Positions 55,670 to 61,816 of a stretch of DNA of 64,000 nucleotides are shown here, in pieces (position 1 is the first letter of the stretch; every line of letters starts with the position of its first letter). Made by a program: the position numbers and the translations under genes. This DNA comes from Cellulosimicrobium sp. Marseille-Q4280 (GTDB lineage: Bacteria; Actinomycetota; Actinomycetes; Actinomycetales; Cellulomonadaceae). Under the pieces are notes generated by a model. That model had not been told where the DNA came from, did not search any database, and worked only from the letters and a program-made list of their open reading frames with translations. Where the stretch lies: the NCBI RefSeq assembly GCF_943181405.1, contig NZ_CALPBY010000003.1:1-64000 (forward strand). The letters are read 5' to 3'.

Positions 55670-56377
55670 CTACCCGACCAGGCGCAACGTGTCGCGGCGG
55701 GCCCGAGCCGGTCGAGCCTGCCCCTGCACGGGATCGACGAGCGCGCCGCCGGGCGTCGGCAGCGTCAGCGTCCAGCGGTCGGTCGCGCCGCGGGTGGTGC
55801 GGGCGACGTCGAGCTCGCAGCGGCGCAGGTACCGCTCGCCGCGGTCGGTTCCGGACCAGCGGTGGGCGGCGACCTCCAGCCGGACAGCCGCCTGCTCCCA
55901 CGCCGTCGTGGTCACCAGGGCCGCGCCGCGCTCTCGGGCCCGGGCCAGCAGGCGGCGTTGTTCGGCGCGGGTGAGCGCGACGGCGTCGCCGACGACGACG
56001 AGCGCGAACCCGTCGAGCAGCGCGGCGACGACCGTGGCGCCCTCGGTGCGGACCTGGGGCACGAGGGCCACGCGGTCGAGGTCGAGCCCGGCGTCCGCGG
56101 CGGCGAGCAGGCCGAGGTCGGGCATCCCGGTGAAGGCGACCCAGTCGGACGAGCCCTGGGACATCGCGGCCAGCGCGAGCAGCAGGCTGGTGGACCCGGC
56201 CACGACGCTCACGGCTCCGGCCGGCAGGGTGCCGCCGTCGAGCAGCGCGGCGAGCGGGCGGGGTCGGTCCTCGACGTCGGGCACGGGCTGGGCCACGGAC
56301 TGCACGCCGGTGCGCAGCTCGGCGCGGCGCAGTGCCGCACGAGCCGTCTCGAGCGCGTCGGGGGCTGGTGCCGTCAC
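55670..56377 (-). CDS. ImuA-like protein (RecA-fold remnant)
   Basis: 235 residues. 'LAALLDGGTLPAGAVSVVAG', 'STSLLLALAA', 'GMPDLGLLAAADAGLDLDRV', 'VVAALLDGFALVVV' and 'ARARERGAALVTTTAWE' follow the order seen in the ImuA-like proteins of actinobacterial mutasome operons, where the P-loop is degenerate (A-G-S-T-S-L here). Those proteins normally precede imuB and dnaE2; neither is present. The GTG at 56377 is favoured because a CATACT -10 lies 6 nt upstream, consistent with a leaderless start. Function on this element is unclear. Confidence 0.6.
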   Translation of the reverse strand: MTAPAPDALETARAALRRAELRTGVQSVAQPVPDVEDRPRPLAALLDGGTLPAGAVSVVAGSTSLLLALAAMSQGSSDWVAFTGMPDLGLLAAADAGLDLDRVALVPQVRTEGATVVAALLDGFALVVVGDAVALTRAEQRRLLARARERGAALVTTTAWEQAAVRLEVAAHRWSGTDRGERYLRRCELDVARTTRGATDRWTLTLPTPGGALVDPVQGQARPARARRDTLRLVG

Positions 56378-56383
56378 CCTCCC

Positions 56384-56389
56384 AGTATG
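56384..56389 (-). promoter_or_regulatory. -10 element (CATACT) for the ImuA-like gene
   Basis: Six nt before the GTG at 56377, on the - strand. The surrounding GTGTCTCATAC loosely resembles the pilus-locus palindrome but carries two extra bases, so I do not count it as an operator. Confidence 0.4.
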
Positions 56390-56395
56390 AGACAC

Positions 56396-56914
56396 CTTCG
56401 AACGGGTGTTCGGACTTGGGGTCGGTGTGGAGGCTGCGGAGCGCTGACCAGGGCGTTTGCGTTGCTCCGTCGCTGTTCCGCAGGGTGCTCCGTTGCCGAC
56501 CGGGGACCGTTTGTGCTGGTCAGGGCCCTATTGGGGGTCCTGGTGGGTGGTACTACGGAGTAACGGAGACGAATTCGTAGTCGTATAAGTAGTAGTAGGT
56601 ACTGACTCCGGGGTACCCACTGGGGCACCCCCCAGAGGACTCCCCCATCTGGGTGTTTCTCTGTTCCCCATAGGGGTGGCGGGGCAAAATCGGCTCCGCA
56701 GCTCCGCAGCCCCGTTTTCGCCCTCTGACCTGCGCAAACGCCTGCGGAGGGCCCGACGGGCGCTGCGGACTTCGCACTCCGCAGCAGATCCGAACCAGAC
56801 AAACACCCCAAACCGGGGCAACGCTGGCTTGACGGGCCCTGCTACGCTCGTCGCGCCCGAACGGGGGCTGGAGAGAGGGACGGCGAGCGTAGCAGCGCCG
56901 GATCCGCCCCGGTG
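56396..56914. other. gene-free region with iteron-like repeats, possible replication origin
   Basis: About 520 bp in which no open frame looks coding. GC content is visibly lower, with an AT-richer patch around 56565-56605. CTCCGCAG or its complement occurs about six times, allowing one mismatch (near 56434, 56477, 56694, 56702, 56742, 56778), including a tandem GCTCCGCA pair at 56693-56708. GCGTTTGC (56453-56460) and GCAAACGC (56734-56741) form a wide inverted repeat. These are features of plasmid origins or regulatory regions, but no replication initiator gene is adjacent that I recognise. Confidence 0.4.
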
Positions 56915-56922
56915 CCGCACAT
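56915..56922 (+). promoter_or_regulatory. CCGCACAT box before 56932
   Basis: Spacer tcgcacggc, then ATG. It lies downstream of the gene-free region, so no read-through from a + strand gene is available. Confidence 0.65.
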
Positions 56923-56931
56923 TCGCACGGC

Positions 56932-57480
56932 ATGGCCGCCATCGACACCACCGGGCTCCGCGCCGTCGGCATGAACGACGAGCAGACCGAATGCGACGCC
57001 TGCGGGCGCACCGAGCTGCGCGGCACCGTGATGCTCGCCGACGCTGACGGTGCCATCGTGTACCGGCTCGGGACCACCTGCGCCTCGCGCGCGCTGGGCA
57101 TCCGGCTCACGCGACGCGACGCCACCTCCATCGAGCTGGCCCGCCGCTCGCGCGTGGCCAACCTGACGCGCTCCGCCCGCGCCGACCTGACCCACGGCCG
57201 GCTCGCCTCGGCGGCCGAGCACCTCGACGACGCCGTGCGCGCCGGGCTCCTGCACGCCACTGAGGCCGCCCTGGTCGCCGACGTCCGCGCGCTCGTGCTC
57301 GCCGCCCGCGAGGCGCTGCCGCAGCGGTGGGGCTTCTCGCGCGATGGTCACGCCGTCGTCGAGCTCGACTCCCGCGAGCAGGTCGCCGAGGTCGTCGCCC
57401 GCGCAGCCACCGCCCCGTACCGCACCGAGGTCGTGGCGCACCGGCTCGTCGACGGGGCGTGGGTTCCGGCCACCTTGTGA
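56932..57480 (+). CDS. small zinc-ribbon protein, 182 aa
   Basis: 'CDACGRTELRGTVMLADADG' near the N-terminus is a CxxC ribbon half followed by a third Cys in 'GTTCASRALGI', a pattern found in phage and plasmid hypothetical proteins. The rest is helical ('ADLTHGRLASAAEHLDDAVR') with a short C-terminal beta segment. No enzyme motif. Box-set start. Confidence 0.72.
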   Translation: MAAIDTTGLRAVGMNDEQTECDACGRTELRGTVMLADADGAIVYRLGTTCASRALGIRLTRRDATSIELARRSRVANLTRSARADLTHGRLASAAEHLDDAVRAGLLHATEAALVADVRALVLAAREALPQRWGFSRDGHAVVELDSREQVAEVVARAATAPYRTEVVAHRLVDGAWVPATL

Positions 57481-57484
57481 CGTG

Positions 57485-57492
57485 CCGCACAT
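57485..57492 (+). promoter_or_regulatory. CCGCACAT box before 57502
   Basis: Spacer aggaagggc, then ATG; 4 nt after the preceding stop. Confidence 0.6.
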
Positions 57493-57501
57493 AGGAAGGG
57501 C

Positions 57502-58020
57502 ATGAAGATCCTGACCCCTGCCCCCGCCCTTCCATCCATCCCCTTCGTGCGCCTGGCCACACCCGCCGACGCGCCGGTGCTCGCGCGCTGGCTGCGCGAC
57601 GGCATCGCCTACCGCCGCAACCGGATCGCTCGGCTCGCGATCCTCGCCGCCGGCACGCTCCTGCTGCCCGCCGAGATCCTGCGCCTGCGGCTCGTGCTCG
57701 CCACCGGCATCGAGACCATCGCCCTGTACTGCCCTGCCGGAGACGACCAGCCCATCGCCTGCGTCGGCGTCCAGCGCTTCGCGCGGTGCTGGTTCCTGCT
57801 CGACCACGTCGCCGCCGCGCCGGGGCACGGTCACGGCGCCGCACTGCGCCACCTCGTCGCGCCGGCACTCGCCGCGCAGGCGGACGCCGAGCACGTCACC
57901 ATCAAGACCGTCGCGGTCAACATGGACCTCGGGCGCGCGTACGCCGGCTCGCTTCCGGGGCTGACAGACCGCGGGTTCGGCTTCCCCCGCGGGCGCCGGA
58001 TGCGCCGCGACCCGATCTGA
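57502..58020 (+). CDS. GNAT-like acetyltransferase, 172 aa
   Basis: 'PFVRLATPADAPVLARWL' is a typical GNAT N-terminal strand-helix, and 'HVAAAPGHGHGAALRHLVAP' is motif A with G-x-G-x-G/A for acetyl-CoA pyrophosphate. 'VAVNMDLGRAYAGSLPGLTDRGFGF' fits motif B. Substrate unknown; many element-borne GNATs are toxins or resistance enzymes, but no partner antitoxin is adjacent. It ends 17 bp before a convergent lipoprotein gene. Confidence 0.65.
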   Translation: MKILTPAPALPSIPFVRLATPADAPVLARWLRDGIAYRRNRIARLAILAAGTLLLPAEILRLRLVLATGIETIALYCPAGDDQPIACVGVQRFARCWFLLDHVAAAPGHGHGAALRHLVAPALAAQADAEHVTIKTVAVNMDLGRAYAGSLPGLTDRGFGFPRGRRMRRDPI

Positions 58021-58036
58021 CCGGCGCGGGCGCGGG

Positions 58037-58657
58037 TCAGGGACGGTCGCACTCCGCGAGGAACGGCCCGCCCTCCCCCGCGGTCACGTACGTCCCGGTC
58101 CAGTCCTCGCTCAGCACCGAGGTCACCGCGTTGCAGATCCCCATCGCCTGCTCGGCGTCGGCGATCTCGTCCACCAGCGACGTCGCGACGGTGATGCGCG
58201 GGTAGTCGCGGTCGGAGAACGACTCGATCGCTGCCCAGTGCGGGTCGTCCGGCCAGCCGTACGAGGCGCTGAACGCCGCCTCGACCTGAGCTGCGCCGGC
58301 GAGCTCGGCGTCGGGCTCGGCCTCGAGCGCGTCGGCGGCCCCCTCGTCGGCGGCCTCGTCGGGCGCCACAACCTCGGGCGCAGCCTCCGGACAGAAGAAG
58401 CTGACGGTCACGGTGCTGCCCGTGTCCACGTCGGTGCCCGCCACCGGTGTCTGCGACTCGACGATGCAGCTCCCCTCGTCGATGGAGGAGTCGACGTCGG
58501 CGACGCGAAGGTCCGCGTCGATCGCGATCCATCGCGCGTCCTGGACCGTCCTGCCGTCGAGCGCTGGAACCGTGACCTGCTCGGCGGCGCCGGAGCAGGA
58601 CCCGACGAGCGTCGTGGCGGCGAGCAGGGCGAGGACCTGGGCGGTGTGGCGGCGCAT
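58037..58657 (-). CDS. PASTA-domain lipoprotein, 206 aa
   Basis: The signal peptide ends in a lipobox-like L-V-G-S-C (Cys at about 21), so the protein should be lipid-anchored outside the membrane. A PASTA-like domain follows ('VTVPALDGRTVQDARWIAID', 'ESQTPVAGTDVDTGSTVTV'), then an acidic linker and a roughly 75-residue C-terminal domain with two Cys residues. PASTA domains bind uncross-linked peptidoglycan. With VanY-like and class A PBP proteins this is the third wall-related gene in the window. GGGAGG lies 9-10 nt before the ATG at 58657. Confidence 0.78.
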   Translation of the reverse strand: MRRHTAQVLALLAATTLVGSCSGAAEQVTVPALDGRTVQDARWIAIDADLRVADVDSSIDEGSCIVESQTPVAGTDVDTGSTVTVSFFCPEAAPEVVAPDEAADEGAADALEAEPDAELAGAAQVEAAFSASYGWPDDPHWAAIESFSDRDYPRITVATSLVDEIADAEQAMGICNAVTSVLSEDWTGTYVTAGEGGPFLAECDRP

Positions 58658-58755
58658 GGCGACGATCCTCCCCCAGCCCGGCCGGGCAGCTCGACCCCGT
58701 CGCCGTCGTCGACCGGGTGAAGTCCGCGCCGAGCGCACCGTGTCCGGTTCCTTGG

Positions 58756-58866
58756 TTGTGGGACGCCGAGCGCCCCGACCCGCCCCGGATCCGACACGCC
58801 GCGCTCCGAGCGTCCCACAAGTCGTTCCACAACCCGGTGTCCCGAAACGAGCCCTGTGGGCGACTT
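58756..58866. other. candidate resolution (res) site upstream of the resolvase gene
   Basis: The perfect 11-bp inverted repeat TTGTGGGACGC (58756-58766) / GCGTCCCACAA (58810-58820) is followed by further half-site-like copies GTTCCACAA (58824-58832) and CTGTGGGCGAC (58855-58865). Serine resolvase sites usually consist of two or three such subsites next to the gene, and this region lies directly before the ATG. Confidence 0.5.
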
Positions 58867-58870
58867 CCGG

Positions 58871-58876
58871 TACGTT
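58871..58876 (+). promoter_or_regulatory. -10 element (TACGTT) for the resolvase
   Basis: Six nt before the ATG at 58883, with no Shine-Dalgarno sequence, so a leaderless transcript is likely. It adjoins the res-like repeats, suggesting autoregulation by resolvase binding. Confidence 0.5.
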
Positions 58877-58882
58877 CCGGCT

Positions 58883-59467
58883 ATGCTCCTCGGCTACGCG
58901 CGCATCTCGACTACCAAGCAGGACCTGACCCGCCAGCTCGACGCGCTCGCCGGCGCCGGGGTCGACCCCGCGCACACCTACGTCGACCGCAAGTCCGGAG
59001 CGACCACCAACCGTGAAGGCCTGCAGCAGCTGCTCGCCTACGCCCGCACCGGCGACGTCATCGTCGTGCACACCCTCGACCGGCTCGGGCGCACCGTGCG
59101 CGACACCCTCAACATGCTGCACGACCTCGGCGAGCGTGGCATCGGCCTGCGCAACCTCGCCGACCCCATCCGCATCGACACCACCGACCCCGACGACCCG
59201 ATGGCTCAGCTCGCCGTCGTGATGCTCGCGCTGTTCGCCCAGATGGAGCGCACCTACATGCTCGAGCGCGTCAACCACGCCCGCGCCGTCGCCGAGGCGG
59301 CCGGCAAGCAGGTCGGCCGGCCGCGGTCGGTCACCGACGAGCAGATCCGCTACGCCGCCCACCTGCGCGACAGCGAGGGCCTGACGCTCGCGGAGGTCGC
59401 CGCGGCCACCGGCATCCCCCGCACCACCTTGTACCGCCACCTGCCTGCCCGCCCCGAGAGCGACTGA
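58883..59467 (+). CDS. serine recombinase (resolvase/invertase family)
   Basis: 194 residues, the usual size for small resolvases. It begins LLGYARISTTKQDLTRQLDA with nucleophile S9; 'VHTLDRLGRTVRDTLNMLHD' carries the conserved D-R-L-x-R-x; 'MAQLAVVMLALFAQMERTYM' leads to the E helix. The C-terminus 'LTLAEVAAATGIPRTTLYRH' is the DNA-binding helix-turn-helix. All catalytic Arg/Ser residues I can check are present. Likely resolves plasmid dimers or a transposition intermediate at the adjacent repeats. Confidence 0.92.
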   Translation: MLLGYARISTTKQDLTRQLDALAGAGVDPAHTYVDRKSGATTNREGLQQLLAYARTGDVIVVHTLDRLGRTVRDTLNMLHDLGERGIGLRNLADPIRIDTTDPDDPMAQLAVVMLALFAQMERTYMLERVNHARAVAEAAGKQVGRPRSVTDEQIRYAAHLRDSEGLTLAEVAAATGIPRTTLYRHLPARPESD

Positions 59468-59500
59468 CCGCGCCGGCCGGGAGAGTCGGCCCCGAACGCA

Positions 59501-59580
59501 CTCTGGGTGCCCGACCGAAGCCGGGCGCCCAGAGCAGCCGCCTGCGAAGGCGCACGGACCCAGGCGGCTGGGCGGTCCGT
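59501..59580. terminator. clustered hairpins between convergent genes
   Basis: Three stems lie in series: 59501-59513/59522-59534 (13 bp, one G-U), GCCGCCTG/CAGGCGGC at 59537-59544/59561-59568, and ACGGACC/GGTCCGT at 59554-59560/59574-59580. The last two are mutually exclusive. They sit between the resolvase (+) and the 59594 gene (-). Confidence 0.65.
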
Positions 59581-59593
59581 ACGCACACCTGAA

Positions 59594-60343
59594 CTACGCG
59601 GTGGGCACCGGCAGCGCGCACACATCGGCCGCGTGCTCGCGCGCCGCGGCGAGGTCGAACGCGCCCCAGTCGGTCATCGGCACGTCCGGGTCCTGCCCGA
59701 GCTCGAACGTCACCGTCTCGAACGGCGCGGCCGCCGCCACCTGCTGCGCCGTCAGGTCCACCCGGACCCAGCCGCCGATCCACAGCCCGAAGTCGGCCGT
59801 GCGCATCGCCAGGTGCGTCGGGGCGAACACCTCCACGTGCTCGCGGTCGATCCCTGCCTGGGCGGCCAGCGCCCACAGGTACTGGTCGGTCGTGACCGTC
59901 AGGTGCTCGACGAGCATCGTGCCGGCGACCAGGGAGTCGTACCGGTCCGCCTCGGCGTACTTCCCGCGGCGCGAGCGCAGCACGGTGCGCCCGTCGGAGG
60001 TCACCACCGCCATCGTCGCGCCCAGGTGCGTGCCCCAGCGTCCGCCGCGCGCGCACGGCCCGGCGGACAGCGCCTGGCGGCGCACCTGCTCGGGCTGCGC
60101 CGCGAACTCGGCCCGGGTTCCGGTCCACGCCGACAGCGGCACCTCGTGCCACAGCAGCACCCCGCCGCCCGGTCGGATCGAGAGCACCTGGTGCACGCCG
60201 ACCGCCGGCGCCGTGTCGCCACCGGGCTCGACCGGGTGCGCCGGGTCGAAGGCCGCCTCCCGGGACAGCGAGTAGTTCAGGTGCGTCGGGTGGTAGTCGA
60301 GCACGTGGACGCGGGCGGCAGCTGCAGCAAGCGGAGAGGTCAC
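59594..60343 (-). CDS. hypothetical protein, 249 aa
   Basis: Start GTG 60343, set by a CCGCACAT box at the standard 9 nt. The sequence has alternating strands and helices: 'RVHVLDYHPTHLNYSLSREA', 'MAVVTSDGRTVLRSRRGKYA', 'VEVFAPTHLAMRTADFGLWI'. The 'GRTVLRSRRGKYAEA' region recalls the strand-turn-strand of Nudix-like domains, but no Nudix box (GX5EX7REUXEEXGU) is present. No family assigned. Confidence 0.72.
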   Translation of the reverse strand: MTSPLAAAAARVHVLDYHPTHLNYSLSREAAFDPAHPVEPGGDTAPAVGVHQVLSIRPGGGVLLWHEVPLSAWTGTRAEFAAQPEQVRRQALSAGPCARGGRWGTHLGATMAVVTSDGRTVLRSRRGKYAEADRYDSLVAGTMLVEHLTVTTDQYLWALAAQAGIDREHVEVFAPTHLAMRTADFGLWIGGWVRVDLTAQQVAAAAPFETVTFELGQDPDVPMTDWGAFDLAAAREHAADVCALPVPTA

Positions 60344-60352
60344 GGCCGGTAG

Positions 60353-60394
60353 ATGTGCGGACGCCCGGCTCCGAGATCGGCCCCGTCCGCACAT
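60353..60394. promoter_or_regulatory. divergent CCGCACAT boxes for 60343(-) and 60404(+)
   Basis: The minus box is at 60353-60360 (spacer ctaccggcc, then GTG) and the plus box at 60387-60394 (spacer cggtagtgc, then ATG), 26 bp apart. Confidence 0.6.
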
Positions 60395-60403
60395 CGGTAG
60401 TGC

Positions 60404-60625
60404 ATGAGCATCGACACCACGCCGGCCACGCCGCCCCGCCTTCGCATCAAGCCCGTCGCCGTGGTCTCGTGGGTCGCGCTGATCGCCGCCCTGATCTGGT
60501 GGGCGAACGACACCGTCGGGCACGGCTGGCCGATCGTGGCCGTCGTCGTCTGCGGGCTCGCCGTGCTCAAGGCCGTCGACGACGCCTGGACCGCGCGCAC
60601 CCTGCGCCGCCACCCGCGGCCCTGA
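60404..60625 (+). CDS. small two-helix membrane protein, 73 aa
   Basis: Two hydrophobic segments, 'PVAVVSWVALIAALIWW' and 'GWPIVAVVVCGLAVLKAV', are joined by a short loop with basic ends, so both termini are probably cytoplasmic. Small membrane proteins of this type are frequent on phages and plasmids (for example holin-like or entry-exclusion proteins), but no specific role can be claimed. Confidence 0.72.
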   Translation: MSIDTTPATPPRLRIKPVAVVSWVALIAALIWWANDTVGHGWPIVAVVVCGLAVLKAVDDAWTARTLRRHPRP

Positions 60626-60628
60626 GGC

Positions 60629-61231
60629 TCAGTCGGTCGCGAGGGCCATCGCGACGAACGGCGCCGGGTCCACCTCGGACGCCCGCCGCGCCAGCACCGT
60701 GTCCGTGCTGACCTGCAGCCGGCGCCCGTCCTCGAGCACGAGCAGCGCCGGCCAGGCCACGGGACGGCGCGACTCGCCGGCCCCCTCGAACCGCGTCGGG
60801 CGGTTGCGCGCCACCAGCAGCTTGGCGACCACGCCCCAGTTCGCCTTGCCGTACCCCTCGTACAGCGGCGAGACGGAGTCGCCGGCGCGCACCTGCCACG
60901 CCTTCGGGCGGGCCGCGGCCGTGCGCGCCTTGGAGTAGGCGGCGACCGCGTCCGCGACCGGCCCGCGCGGGTGGCGCCGGCCGATGCCGTTGCACGCGAA
61001 GCACCGCGAGTGCCCGGCGTCGCGGTTGTACTGCGACTTGCCCGACCCCTCGCACCGACCGCACAGCACCGTCGGGAACCCGAACTCGTCCGGCTCGGTG
61101 CCCGCGAGCTCGGGCATCTCGCCGAGCTCGACGTCGGCCTCCCCGCGCGCCTGCTCGGCGAACTGCCCGCCGGTGCGCACCCCGGCCGGGACACGGGCGG
61201 CGGGCGGTCGCGTGCGCGTGGTGGTGCTCAT
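60629..61231 (-). CDS. RVPAG-tagged protein with DnaJ-type zinc finger, 200 aa
   Basis: The only tagged gene outside the left block and the only one on the - strand. The tag is at 13-24, followed by EQARGEADVEL. 'CGRCEGSGKSQYNRDAGHSR' and 'CFACNGIGRR' form a C-x-x-C-x-G-x-G pair like one half of the DnaJ zinc finger. The C-terminal half has strands ('WPALLVLEDGRRLQVSTDTV'). It has no J domain and is too short to be DnaJ itself. Zinc-mediated binding to nucleic acid or unfolded protein is possible. Box-set ATG. Confidence 0.78.
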   Translation of the reverse strand: MSTTTRTRPPAARVPAGVRTGGQFAEQARGEADVELGEMPELAGTEPDEFGFPTVLCGRCEGSGKSQYNRDAGHSRCFACNGIGRRHPRGPVADAVAAYSKARTAAARPKAWQVRAGDSVSPLYEGYGKANWGVVAKLLVARNRPTRFEGAGESRRPVAWPALLVLEDGRRLQVSTDTVLARRASEVDPAPFVAMALATD

Positions 61232-61240
61232 GGCTCGTAG

Positions 61241-61248
61241 ATGTGCGG
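61241..61248 (-). promoter_or_regulatory. CCGCACAT box before 61231
   Basis: Spacer ctacgagcc, then ATG, on the - strand; 15 nt after the preceding gene's stop. Confidence 0.6.
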
Positions 61249-61263
61249 GCGCGGCTCGCGGCG

Positions 61264-61458
61264 CTACGCGTCCGGCGCGCTGATCGCCTCGAGCAGCCCT
61301 TGGGCGCCGCGGGAGAACTCGGCGAAGGCGTGCAGGATCTGCGGGCGCTGGTCCTCCGGGGCCTCGCGCATGGCTTCGTAGCACGCCCACGCGACGGCGT
61401 CGGTCAGCCTCTCCTCCTCGCGAGCGGCGACGCGGCGGCGCACCTCCTGCGGGCTCAC
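61264..61458 (-). CDS. small helical protein, 64 aa
   Basis: GTG on a GTGA overlap with the preceding gene. Fully helical and charged ('RRRVAAREEERLTDAVAWAC', 'HAFAEFSRGAQGLLEAI'). Good third-position GC and the overlap support it. No function known. Confidence 0.6.
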   Translation of the reverse strand: MSPQEVRRRVAAREEERLTDAVAWACYEAMREAPEDQRPQILHAFAEFSRGAQGLLEAISAPDA

Positions 61459-61751
61459 ACCGGGGCCGGCTCGGCGCCGTTCTCGCGGTCGAACTCCTCG
61501 GACGTGGCGATCTCGACGCGCGCCACGCCCGACCGCGTCGCCGCCTCGACGAGCTCGACGAGCTCGACGAGCTCGACGACACGCGAGGTCGCCTCGGGCA
61601 GGCTCGCCGCATCGAGCGACAGCGTGACGTCGACGCGGCCAGGGCCGCGCTGGGCCCAGACCGGCGAGAAGCCCACGAGGGCGTCCAGGACGTCGTCGGG
61701 GTCGGTGCGGCCGTCGGCGACCGTGACGGTCGCGGTGTAGTTCGTGCTCAC
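61455..61751 (-). CDS. small hypothetical protein, 98 aa
   Basis: Starts at GTG 61751. 'STNYTATVTVADGRTDPDDV', 'GRVDVTLSLDAASLPEATSR' and 'ARVEIATSEEFDRENG' suggest a small ferredoxin-like alpha/beta fold, of the type also seen in phage hypothetical proteins. The Val-Glu-Leu triplet repeat in the middle is encoded by a 9-bp DNA repeat. Coupled to the 61264 gene. Confidence 0.65.
   Translation of the reverse strand: MSTNYTATVTVADGRTDPDDVLDALVGFSPVWAQRGPGRVDVTLSLDAASLPEATSRVVELVELVELVEAATRSGVARVEIATSEEFDRENGAEPAPV
61546..61579. repeat. 9-bp tandem repeat (GAGCTCGAC)
   Basis: Between three and four exact copies of GAGCTCGAC in the 61455 gene, in frame (VELVELVEL). The unit includes SacI sites, and the tract is a likely slippage site. 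Confidence 0.7.
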
Positions 61752-61769
61752 GGCGCGATCGTGCCGCCC

Positions 61770-61813
61770 GCCACCCACACCCGCGCACTGCCCAGCGCGC
61801 GGGTGTGGGTGGC
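61770..61813 (-). terminator. 17-bp perfect hairpin terminator
   Basis: The arms GCCACCCACACCCGCGC (61770-61786) and GCGCGGGTGTGGGTGGC (61797-61813) lie directly after the stop of the helicase gene on the - strand. Confidence 0.85.
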
Positions 61814-61816
61814 AGG

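Noticed and set aside
56385-56395. GTGTCTCATAC before the ImuA-like gene as a ninth pilus-locus operator
   Set aside because: The two half sites are spaced 2 bp further apart than in the other eight copies.
56374-56811. 145-residue - strand frame in the gene-free region
   Set aside because: Its composition is unlike neighbouring genes, it has no Shine-Dalgarno sequence or box, it lies over repeats, and overlapping frames are open on both strands.
3211-61231. RVPAG tag as a Tat or Sec signal
   Set aside because: There is no hydrophobic core after the Arg residues and no twin-arginine motif, and the proteins following it look cytoplasmic.
60629-61231. DnaJ chaperone
   Set aside because: Only half of a zinc finger is present, with no J domain (no HPD) and no C-terminal substrate domain.
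2289-61248. CCGCACAT box as a Shine-Dalgarno variant or a classical -10 element
   Set aside because: It cannot pair with the 16S anti-Shine-Dalgarno sequence CCUCC, and neither the box nor the region 7-12 nt before the starts fits TANNNT at most sites.
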